The translations under genes and the position numbers were made by a program. Positions 1 to 5,945 of a DNA stretch of 9,896 bases are shown here, piece by piece. The DNA is from a bacterium. GTDB taxonomy: Bacteria > Actinomycetota > Acidimicrobiia > Acidimicrobiales > CATQHL01. The DNA lies in contig JAPONU010000239.1 in assembly GCA_026713745.1 (NCBI GenBank), positions 1 through 9,896 on the forward strand, in the 5' to 3' direction. Position 1 is the stretch's first letter. Every line of letters begins with the position of its first letter. The notes below the pieces were generated by a model. It searched no databases. It was not told where the DNA came from and saw nothing but the letters and a program-made list of their open reading frames with translations.

Positions 1-43
1 GCGGCTCATCGGTTCGCCGCCTGACTCGGCGCTGGCGCCGCGC

Positions 44-736
44 TCAGTAGTCGATCCCCTTCTTGGCCCGGATGCCGCCGTCGAAGGCGTGCTTCACGCT
101 GACCATCTCGGTGACGGTGTCGGCCACCTCGATCACCTCGGCGGCCATGTCGCGTCCGGTCAGGACCACATTGACCCGCTCGGGGCGGCCGGCGAGAGCG
201 GCGGCCACGTCGGCGGCATCGATCCAACCCCAGGTCATGGCGTAGCTGATCTCGTCCAGCACCACCAGCCGGTGGTTACCCGCTGCGACGAGCCCCGCGG
301 CGAACTCCCAGGCCGCCACCGCCTTGGCCTTCGTCTCGTCGATGTCGGTGGAGTCCCACGTGAAGCCGTCGCCGGCCGAGTACCACTCCACGCCCAGGCC
401 GCGGCAGGTCTTCTCCTCGCCGGTGTGCCAGTCGCCGCTCTTGAGGAACTGCACGACGGCCACCGACCAGTCCTGGGCCAAGGCTCGCAGGATCGTGCCG
501 AACGCGGCGGTGGACTTGCCCTTGCCGTCACCGGTGTTCACCAGCACCAGCGAGGAAGCCGAGCGCAGTTCCCGCTGCTCGTAGGGGCGTTCGGTGAGCG
601 GTGCCGCGTCGCCGTCGATCCGGTCCCCGGTGTCGCCTTCGTGGCTCCCGCGGGTGGTGTGTTTGCTGGTGTCGCCGTCGACCCGGTCCCCGGTGGTGGT
701 GCGGTCCCCGGTTGCTGTGTCGTCTTGTTCGGTCAT
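44..736 (-). CDS. cobO: Corrinoid adenosyltransferase CobO (BtuR/CobA family)
   Basis: Transfers the adenosyl group of ATP to cob(I)alamin or cob(I)yrinic acid a,c-diamide in the cytoplasm, making the coenzyme form of B12. The 230-residue product has the family hallmarks: P-loop GDGKGKST at residues 69-76, VVQFLKSGDW near 94-103, GFTW at 124-127, Walker B-like VVLDEI at 158-163, VVLTGR at 190-195, and the C-terminal KHAFDGGIRAKKGIDY. The ATG at 734-736 overlaps the TGA of the upstream ATPase gene (ATGA), so translation is probably coupled; it is the last gene of the riboswitch-controlled operon seen here. Family members usually begin shortly before the P-loop; here about 55 extra residues, rich in Gly, Asp, Thr and Arg and internally repeated, precede it. 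A possible next gene may start with ATG at 7-9 and run off the window (sequence MSR only; unsupported beyond that). Confidence 0.96.
   Translation of the reverse strand: MTEQDDTATGDRTTTGDRVDGDTSKHTTRGSHEGDTGDRIDGDAAPLTERPYEQRELRSASSLVLVNTGDGKGKSTAAFGTILRALAQDWSVAVVQFLKSGDWHTGEEKTCRGLGVEWYSAGDGFTWDSTDIDETKAKAVAAWEFAAGLVAAGNHRLVVLDEISYAMTWGWIDAADVAAALAGRPERVNVVLTGRDMAAEVIEVADTVTEMVSVKHAFDGGIRAKKGIDY
608..695. repeat. Direct repeat in the cobO N-terminal extension
   Basis: A 25-bp direct repeat (608-632 and 671-695, one mismatch at 619/682) lies 63 bp apart, which is exactly 21 codons. It encodes GDRVDGD (residues 16-22) and GDRIDGD (residues 37-43) in CobO. Further partial GDR/GDT units lie between and around the copies, suggesting that the extension grew by in-frame duplication. 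Confidence 0.85.
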
Positions 737-1554
737 GGTCGGGGCTCCTGTCGGGCTCGGGGGGCGGGCAGGACGACGATCTCGCCGTCGATGGTGTGGA
801 CGCTGAGCGGCGTGGCGTAGACAGTCGAGAGTCTGCCCGGTGCCAGCACGCTGCGCGGCGCCCCGTCGGCCACGATGCGGCCCTCGTCGATCAGCGCCAG
901 GCGATCGGCGAAGCGGGCTGCCGTGCCGAGGTCGTGCATGGCGGCGATGACCGAGATGCCGTCGCTGCGGCGCAGGCCGTCGATCAACTCCAGCACCGTG
1001 TCGCGGTGGCCGAGGTCCAGGGCGCTCGTGGGTTCGTCCAGCAGCAGGATCGGGGCCTGCTGGGCGAGCGCCCGGGCCAGGACGGCGCGCTGGGTCTCGC
1101 CGCCGGAGAGCTGCGTCAAGGGACGGCCGGCGAAACGCTGCAGGTCGAGCCGCTCGAGGACCGACGCCACGATGCGACGGTCCCGCCGTGACTCGGTCGC
1201 CAGCCAGCCCAGATGCGGGCTGCGACCCAGCAGTGCGTACTCGGCCACCGTCATGCCCTCGGGCAGGATCGGGTTCTGCGGCACCAGCGCCACGTCGGTG
1301 CCGCCGGGCCGCCGGCCGCAACTGAGGCTGATCGTGCCGTGGTGGTCGACGAGCCCGGCGATGGCTCGCAGCAGGGTGGACTTGCCGGCTCCGTTGGGCC
1401 CTATCAGCCCGAGCCACTCGCCGGGCGCGAGCTGAAGATCCACGCCGCGCAGCGCCTCGGTGTTCCCGAATGCCACGCGGACGTCCCGGCAGACGAGCGC
1501 TGCGGAGCCCTCCGCCGACGCCACGATGGGTGACGGGGCTGCCGCCGTCGTCAT
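733..1554 (-). CDS. btuD: ABC transporter ATP-binding protein, corrinoid (BtuD-like)
   Basis: The nucleotide-binding subunit that powers the BtuC-type permease at the inner face of the membrane. All ABC motifs are intact in the 273-residue product: Walker A GPNGAGKST at 52-60, Q-loop Gln93, signature LSGGE at 149-153, Walker B ILLLDEPT at 169-176, D-loop SALD, and H-loop His207. The arrangement matches the FepC/BtuD/HmuV class, which serves B12, siderophore and haem importers; position between a FecCD permease and cobO, behind a cobalamin riboswitch, points to corrinoid. The ATG at 1552-1554 overlaps the permease TGA (ATGA), and the gene's own TGA overlaps the cobO ATG. The open frame continues far upstream of this start, but that part is antisense-frame sequence over the permease and has no family similarity. 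Confidence 0.95.
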   Translation of the reverse strand: MTTAAAPSPIVASAEGSAALVCRDVRVAFGNTEALRGVDLQLAPGEWLGLIGPNGAGKSTLLRAIAGLVDHHGTISLSCGRRPGGTDVALVPQNPILPEGMTVAEYALLGRSPHLGWLATESRRDRRIVASVLERLDLQRFAGRPLTQLSGGETQRAVLARALAQQAPILLLDEPTSALDLGHRDTVLELIDGLRRSDGISVIAAMHDLGTAARFADRLALIDEGRIVADGAPRSVLAPGRLSTVYATPLSVHTIDGEIVVLPAPRARQEPRP

Positions 1555-2714
1555 GCGGGCACCTTGCGGGCGCCGCGCCACAGCACGAGGGCGAAGAACG
1601 GGGCGCCCACGAAGGCGGTGATCACACCGACCGGCAGTTCCGCCGGAGCCGTCAACGTGCGGGCGCCGGTGTCCACGAGCGCCAGGAACGCCGCCCCGCC
1701 GAGCGCCGAGAGCGGCACGACCACCCGGTAGCTGTGGCTCACCAGGAGCCGGACGATGTGCGGCACGACGAGTCCGACGAAGGCGATGAGGCCGCTGACC
1801 GACACCGCCGCGGCCGTCAGCAGCGACGCCGCCCCGATCACCACGAGGCGTGAACGGCCGGGGTTCAGACCCAGCGAGAGCGCTTCGTCGTCGCCCACCC
1901 GCAGCACGTCCAGATGCCGCCGGTGCAGCAGCAGGATCCCCCCGCAGAAGATCACATAGGGCCCCAGGATCCAGACCTGGCTCCAGCCGCTGGTGCTCAG
2001 CTGTCCGAACAGCCACGACAGCACCTCGCGGGTGCGCGTCTCGCTGAGTTGGCCGATTGCGTAGGTCTGCGCCGCCGAGAAGAACGCCGCCATGGCGATG
2101 CCGCCGAGCAGCAGCGTGGCCGGCGAACGCCAGGCGCCCCGGGCGATGGCCGCCGAGGCGCTCACCGCCACGAGCGCACCCAGAAAGGCGGCGGCAGGCA
2201 GGGCGTCGAACGGTCCCCAGCCCACGTCCAGGCCGAATCCCAGCGCCAGGACCGCCCCGAAGCCGGCACCGGCCGAGACGCCCAGCAGATACGGGTCGGC
2301 CAGCGGGTTGCGGAAAACTCCCTGGTAGGAGGCCCCGGCCATTGCCAACGATCCGCCCACCAGCATGCCCAGCACCAGCCGGGGCAGGCGGATCTGGAAC
2401 AGGATGCTCTCCTGGCGCGCGCTCAGCGCCGAGTCCACGTCCACCAGCGGCAGGCGATCCGCGAGCGTGGCGACGACATCGCCGAACGCCAGGCCCGCAG
2501 CCCCCGTGGTGGCGCTCAGCAGGGCCACGGCGGCCAGGGCGACCACCGCTCCGGCCGCGGCCGGCGGGGACAGCCGGAAGGCGCCGTGGGTCGCCTCGGC
2601 CGCGCCGGTTGCCGGGGACTGCTCCGGATCGTCCGGGGGCCGGGCCCCGCCGCCGTGTATCACGGGGCGGGTGTCGGCTCGCCCTCGCGATCCGGGGCTC
2701 CGTGTTGACGCCAC
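1551..2714 (-). CDS. btuC: FecCD-family ABC permease, corrinoid (BtuC-like)
   Basis: Membrane subunit of the importer. The 387-residue product has the long hydrophobic helices of a FecCD permease and its most conserved block, RLPRLVLGMLVGGSLAMAGA followed by QGVFRNPLADPYLLGVSAGAG (about residues 109-150). A second conserved block, VVPHIVRLLVSHSYR, lies near 319-333, and the protein ends in a final helix. Chosen start is GTG at 2712-2714, 14 bp after the binding-protein stop; no strong Shine-Dalgarno is seen before it. About 45 mostly hydrophilic residues precede the first helix, more than BtuC usually has, so the true start may lie further in, for example GTG codon 18. Its neighbours assign it to corrinoid uptake; the protein alone would not separate B12 from siderophore transport. 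Confidence 0.93.
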   Translation of the reverse strand: MASTRSPGSRGRADTRPVIHGGGARPPDDPEQSPATGAAEATHGAFRLSPPAAAGAVVALAAVALLSATTGAAGLAFGDVVATLADRLPLVDVDSALSARQESILFQIRLPRLVLGMLVGGSLAMAGASYQGVFRNPLADPYLLGVSAGAGFGAVLALGFGLDVGWGPFDALPAAAFLGALVAVSASAAIARGAWRSPATLLLGGIAMAAFFSAAQTYAIGQLSETRTREVLSWLFGQLSTSGWSQVWILGPYVIFCGGILLLHRRHLDVLRVGDDEALSLGLNPGRSRLVVIGAASLLTAAAVSVSGLIAFVGLVVPHIVRLLVSHSYRVVVPLSALGGAAFLALVDTGARTLTAPAELPVGVITAFVGAPFFALVLWRGARKVPA

Positions 2715-2728
2715 AGCCGTCGTCTCGC

Positions 2729-3640
2729 CTAGCCGCTCGACCCGTTGTCCGCCGCGGCGATGGCCGCCAGCGCCTCGACGATGGTGTGGACGAACTGCGG
2801 GAGGCGAGGCCCCCAGCGCGAGGCGATGTCGGCGTCAACCACCAGGATGTTGCCGTCCCGCACCGCTGTCACCGTCTCCCAGCCGGGGCGGGCGGCCACG
2901 TCGTCGGCCGTGTAGGCCAGCAGATCGGTGATGATGATCAGCTCGGGGTCGGCCTCGATGATGTACTCCTCGGTGAGCTGCGGGAATCCGTAGCCGTCGC
3001 TGTCGGCCGGGTCGGCGATGTTCACGGTGCCGAGCTCGGCGTACACGGCCCCGATGAAGCTGTCGGAACTCACCGAGAAGTGCGTGTCGTCCAGCTCGTG
3101 GTAGATGCGGATGGGCACCTCGGGAGCGTTCGCCAGGGCCGCGGCGATCTCGGCGTGCATCGTCTCGATGACCTCCTGAGCCCCGGTCACGTGTCCTGTG
3201 GCCGCGCCGAGTGTGGCGACCGCCCCGTAGCCGCCGGAGATGTCGAACGGGCTGGCGCTCACGAACACCGGGATGTCCAGCGCGGCCAGGCCGGCGACCA
3301 GCTCGTTGGTGTCGTTGGCGATCACCACCAGGTCGGGTTCGTAGGAGGTGATCGCCTCGATGTTCGGATCGAACCCCGAGAGGTCGGTCGTCGGCGCCTC
3401 CGGCGGGTACGTGGACCAGTTGTCCACGGCCACCACCTGCGGGCCGGCGCCGACGGCGAAGAGGATCTCGGTGGCGGCCGGCGACAGCGACACGATGCGC
3501 TGGGGCGCTGCGTCGAGCGTCCACGTCCCGCCTGTGGATTCGATCGTCACGGGTTCCTCGTCGCTGCCGCAGGCGCCGGCGAGCAGTCCGGCGAACGCCA
3601 GGATCGCGACGAGAAAGAGAACAGGGCGGGTCTTGGCCAT
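2729..3640 (-). CDS. btuF: Corrinoid-binding lipoprotein (BtuF-like, periplasmic binding protein)
   Basis: Extracytoplasmic receptor that hands corrinoid to the BtuCD complex. The 303-residue product starts with a lipoprotein signal: basic MAKTR, a hydrophobic core, then LLAGAC with Cys24 as the likely lipidated residue. The mature part has the PF01497-type binding-protein fold signature: PQRIVSLSPAATEILFAVGA near 52-71, DNWSTYPPEAP, then YEPDLVVIAND, and late VTAVRDGNILVVDADIASRWGPR. Start ATG at 3638-3640 has a near-ideal Shine-Dalgarno AGGAGG (minus strand 3652-3647) six bases upstream; an in-frame upstream extension to 3721 lies inside the riboswitch leader and is rejected. First gene of the operon; its translation is probably the direct target of the B12 switch. 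Confidence 0.95.
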   Translation of the reverse strand: MAKTRPVLFLVAILAFAGLLAGACGSDEEPVTIESTGGTWTLDAAPQRIVSLSPAATEILFAVGAGPQVVAVDNWSTYPPEAPTTDLSGFDPNIEAITSYEPDLVVIANDTNELVAGLAALDIPVFVSASPFDISGGYGAVATLGAATGHVTGAQEVIETMHAEIAAALANAPEVPIRIYHELDDTHFSVSSDSFIGAVYAELGTVNIADPADSDGYGFPQLTEEYIIEADPELIIITDLLAYTADDVAARPGWETVTAVRDGNILVVDADIASRWGPRLPQFVHTIVEALAAIAAADNGSSG

Positions 3641-3644
3641 CTGG

Positions 3645-3687
3645 AGCCTCCTATCGGTCGAGGACGGAAGCTCGATCGACAGAGGCT
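3645..3687 (-). promoter_or_regulatory. Hairpin sequestering the btuF ribosome binding site
   Basis: On the minus strand AGCCTC (3687-3682) pairs perfectly with GAGGCT (3650-3645), covering most of the AGGAGG Shine-Dalgarno at 3652-3647. A second stem inside it pairs TCGATCGAG (3679-3671) with CTCGACCGA (3662-3654) with a single A-C mismatch, leaving an 8-base loop. It lies between the riboswitch aptamer and the btuF ATG, has no T-run after it, and so looks like a translational rather than a transcriptional expression platform. Confidence 0.75.
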
Positions 3688-3731
3688 GCCGGCCGAACCA
3701 ACCCTTATCCCCGAGGGTCATGCGGTTCGCA

Positions 3732-3853
3732 TCGGCCCGAGGTTCGACCGGACTTGGCGATGGCTTGGCGCCTCAGGAGTTCCCGAGTGCCGAGCACCGC
3801 TTCACCGTTGCGGGACAGTGCCGGATTTCAACCGGACTTCGTCCCCGGACCGA
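3732..3853 (-). promoter_or_regulatory. Cobalamin riboswitch (adenosylcobalamin-type aptamer)
   Basis: On the minus strand the conserved core of the B12 riboswitch family (Rfam Cobalamin) is readable: GTCCGGTTGAAATCCGGCAC, then CTGTCCCGCAAC (CCCGCAAC is the complement of 3807-3814), and near the 3' end a B12-box-like AAGTCCGGTCGAACC (starting at 3755). A closing P1 stem can be drawn between TCGGTCC (3853-3847) and GGGCCGA (3738-3732), with one G-U pair. At about 122 nt it is compact; the peripheral P2 arm seems reduced. It ends 91 nt before the btuF start and precedes genes for B12 uptake and adenosylation, which is the expected context. Confidence 0.92.
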
Positions 3854-3858
3854 GTCGC

Positions 3859-3864
3859 AGTCTA
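3859..3864 (-). promoter_or_regulatory. Possible -10 element of the riboswitch-operon promoter
   Basis: TAGACT (complement of agtcta) fits a TAnnnT -10 hexamer and would start transcription about at the 5' end of the riboswitch P1 stem. No convincing -35 lies 16-18 bases upstream, so the call rests on position and one hexamer. Confidence 0.4.
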
Positions 3865-3911
3865 GGCCGGGGGCGCCTCGGCGAGATGTCGCCGCCGACC
3901 CGCCTGCCCCC

Positions 3912-4493
3912 TCAGCGGAGGGATCGTTCGACCGGCTCGGCGGGGTTCCGGCCGCCGCGATCGGGGAGCGTCGCGGCGCTGGCCCCATTGCCGGCGGATC
4001 CGGCTGGTGCGGCCATACCCGCGTTGTCCAGCGCGGCCGCCAGCCGTTCGAGCCCGGCTGCGTCGGGCACGGCCACCCGGGTTGTCCCGGCCAGCCCGAG
4101 GCTCGTGCAGTCCCGGACGAGCACGCCGTGGGGGGCGAGGGACTCCCGCAAGCCCGGAGCCTGCACCAGCACCCAGGGGGCGTCGGCCGTGTGCACGGTG
4201 AAGTCCCGTGGCTCGAAGACGCCGACCAGATCCTCCCGAGCGCGGGCGATGGACGCAGCCCGACCGGCGAGATCGGCGTGATCCAGCAGGTCCCCCAGTA
4301 GTGCCAGCGGCAGCGACCCCACCGACCAATGGGGTTATCGGCGGCCGAACCTCGCCACGTCGGGTGCGAACGGGTTCAGGTTCTGCGACAGGTCCAGCAG
4401 CAAGCCCGGGCCCAGCCCCAGTGCCCGCGCCACCGCCGGCCCGTCACCACCGTGCCGCCCCGCCGGCGGTACTGACCGATCTTGCGCGTCCAT
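3912..4493 (-). pseudogene. cobC: Internally deleted cobC-like gene (threonine-phosphate decarboxylase family)
   Basis: The intact family makes (R)-1-amino-2-propanol phosphate for the B12 nucleotide loop, using PLP. Here an ATG at 4491-4493 opens the typical N-terminus (GRHGGDGPAVARALGLGPG, then LLLDLSQNLNPFAPDVA). After 52 residues an in-frame TAA stands at 4335-4337. Immediately after it, in the same frame, comes the typical C-terminal part: PHWSVGSLPLALLGDLL, then APWVLVQAPGLRESLAPHGV, then LVRDCTSLGLAGTTRVAVPD, ending at TGA 3912-3914. Roughly the middle half of a normal protein of about 330-360 residues is absent, including the PLP-binding lysine region. Even with readthrough no active enzyme would result. 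A 136-residue piece could be translated from the GTG at 4320-4322, but it would lack the active site. It lies just upstream of the riboswitch, consistent with an old B12 gene cluster. Confidence 0.82.
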
Positions 4494-4709
4494 GCCGCCG
4501 ACGGTACCCGGTCAGACCGCCCCACAGCGCCTCGCGGGATGATTCCGGGAGTGCTTCCTCCGCGACATCTTCCCGTATTCCAGGACATGTTGCGTGATAG
4601 TCCCAGAGTGGATTGAAAATTCTTCCGCATATGCAGCATTACCAGTTCCCAGAACGCAGTATTATTGATTACCGGGTTGCACGATCCACGGGCATGGGAG
4701 TTCAGTCGG
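4494..4709. other. Divergent intergenic stretch with GC-poor core and possible gene remnant
   Basis: Between the broken cobC (minus) and the ATPase fragment (plus). Positions about 4605-4680 are clearly richer in A and T than the surroundings, suggesting a promoter region or a joint of foreign DNA. On the minus strand 4587-4495 there is a short open reading stretch resembling the C-terminal part of WhiB proteins (see findings). No strong promoter pair was identified; TATTAT at 4660-4665 is the best -10-like hexamer on the plus strand but has a poor -35. Confidence 0.5.
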
Positions 4710-5003
4710 ATGAGCGCCGAGAACGACATTCCCACGACGCTGACGATGCAGGGCTACCTCCCCCGCGTCGCCGATCGCGGCATCTCGGGCGCCTTGCAGC
4801 GGCGGGGCGCGGTCCTGATCGAGGGCTGCCGTGGGTGTGGCAAGACTTGGGCGGCTCGACACTTCGCCCGCAGCGAGGCCCGCCTCGACAGCGAGGCGCT
4901 GATGCTGCTGGCAGCCACCGACCCTGCCGCCGTGCTGGACGGCGGGGCCCGCCCCGTCATCCGCCGCGAGACCTACGACGACCTGCTGCGCCTCGACCTG
5001 TAG
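4710..5003 (+). pseudogene. Truncated P-loop ATPase (DUF4143/AAA-type N-terminal fragment)
   Basis: The 97-residue product matches the start of the large ATPases that end in a DUF4143 domain: YLPRVADRGISGALQRRGAV, then LIEGCRGCGKTWAARHFARS with Walker A GCRGCGKT at residues 39-46, then LDSEALMLLAATDPAAVLDG. Such proteins are normally about 400 residues. Here similarity fades after residue 80, the last 17 residues (RPVIRRETYDDLLRLDL) fit no family I know, and a TAG ends the frame before Walker B. Start ATG at 4710 is preceded by GGGAG nine bases upstream; a TTG at 4665 in the same frame is less likely. It ends nine bases before the AlkB-like gene. Most likely a decayed remnant; a short expressed protein cannot be excluded. 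Confidence 0.7.
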
Positions 5004-5012
5004 CATGGCGCC

Positions 5013-5687
5013 ATGGCCGGCGGGTTGACCGACTACGACCGCGCGTTCGTTCAAGTCGTCGAAGCAGCCTGGCGGGAGGCATGCGAATCCGATCCGGAGG
5101 CGGCAGCCGTGCCCGAAGGACTCGTCTATCGCGCCGGGTTTCTCAGTGAGGAGCGAGAACGTGAGCTTGTCACCTGGATCGACAGCGAGGAGTCGTCGGT
5201 GTGGCTGGGCGATCTGTCGCGCCGCGTGCAGCACTACGGCTACAAGTACGACTACAGCTACCGCGGCATCGACGCATCAGCTCATCTGGGGCCACTCCCG
5301 CCGTGGCTCGAGAGGCTTGGCCGAGATGTCGTGCTGAGTGCCATTGACTTGTGCCACCCAATAGATACATTCGATCAGGCGATAGTCAACGAATACCTGC
5401 CGGGGCAGGGTATTGCCCCGCACACTGATCGTGACTGTTTCGGTCCGGTTGTTGCAACGGTCAGCCTGAACTCCGATGTCGTCATGGACTTCGTCGGGCC
5501 TGATGGCCAAAGTTATTCACAGACGCTGCAACGCCGGAGTCTGGTGCTCCTCGCCGGATCGGCTCGCGCGGATTGGCGGCACGGAATAGCCAAACGCAAG
5601 AACGACAGAGATCGGGTAAGCGGGCAGGTGCTACCACGTAGGCGTCGGGTGTCGATCACTTTCAGAACGGTCCTGTTGGACGCGTAG
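5013..5687 (+). CDS. alkB: AlkB-family 2-oxoglutarate/Fe(II) dioxygenase
   Basis: Probably removes alkyl groups from damaged nucleic-acid bases by oxidative demethylation in the cytoplasm. The 224-residue product is close in length to E. coli AlkB and carries NEYLPGQGIAPHTD (residues 126-139; NEY for substrate and 2-oxoglutarate positioning, His137 and Asp139 for iron), the second iron ligand His190 in WRHGI, and the RX5R 2-oxoglutarate motif at 212-218 (RVSITFR). DLSRRVQHYGYKYDY near 67-81 is typical of this subgroup. The start is uncertain: ATG at 5013 has no clear ribosome site, while GTG at 5109 (codon 33) has GGAGG at 5096-5100 and lies right where family similarity begins (PEGLVYRAGFLS). 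The stretch around 5340-5530 is less GC-rich than its surroundings, hinting at a separate origin. Confidence 0.9.
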   Translation: MAGGLTDYDRAFVQVVEAAWREACESDPEAAAVPEGLVYRAGFLSEERERELVTWIDSEESSVWLGDLSRRVQHYGYKYDYSYRGIDASAHLGPLPPWLERLGRDVVLSAIDLCHPIDTFDQAIVNEYLPGQGIAPHTDRDCFGPVVATVSLNSDVVMDFVGPDGQSYSQTLQRRSLVLLAGSARADWRHGIAKRKNDRDRVSGQVLPRRRRVSITFRTVLLDA

Positions 5688-5945
5688 AGATTCCCACGGG
5701 CAACATCCGGGTGGCGCTGTCCGTCGCGTCGTCCTTCAGCGAATGTGTTGACTCGCCGCCATGATGACCCATTGGAACCAACCGATGGAGTCCGCCCCCG
5801 ATCATCGCGCGCCCCGTCAACCGCGCAGAGCCGTCCTGATCGGGCCGGAGCCTCCGTTGCGCACGGAGGTGATGTGATCACCTCTCGGCGGCCGGGAACG
5901 AGAACTTCGCCATGCAGGTGATGCTCCTTCGGCGGCTTGCCGTGC
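5688..5945. other. Convergent intergenic region with overlapping inverted repeats
   Basis: Lies between the 3' ends of the AlkB-like gene and the nucleotidyltransferase-HEPN gene. I see no gene. It holds three inverted repeats: 5797-5804 with 5837-5844 (CCCGATCA/TGATCGGG), 5851-5856 with 5864-5869 (CCTCCG/CGGAGG), and the near-contiguous palindrome 5866-5873 with 5877-5884 (GAGGTGAT/ATCACCTC). The last two share bases and exclude each other. None is followed by a T-run, so a classic intrinsic terminator is not evident, though a hairpin-based stop for both genes is possible. Confidence 0.6.

Noticed and set aside
1555..2838. Long minus-strand frame upstream of the BtuD-like start, part of an apparent 701-residue protein
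   Set aside because: It runs through the permease gene in the wrong frame, is Arg/Gly/Ala/Pro-rich, and shows no family motif; high GC makes such frames common.
3641..3721. 27-residue upstream extension of the btuF-like protein
   Set aside because: It covers the riboswitch expression platform; the start at 3640 has an ideal Shine-Dalgarno and begins a proper lipoprotein signal.
2057..3865. 602-residue plus-strand open frame
   Set aside because: It is antisense to the BtuC and BtuF genes and the riboswitch, with low-complexity composition and no recognisable domain.
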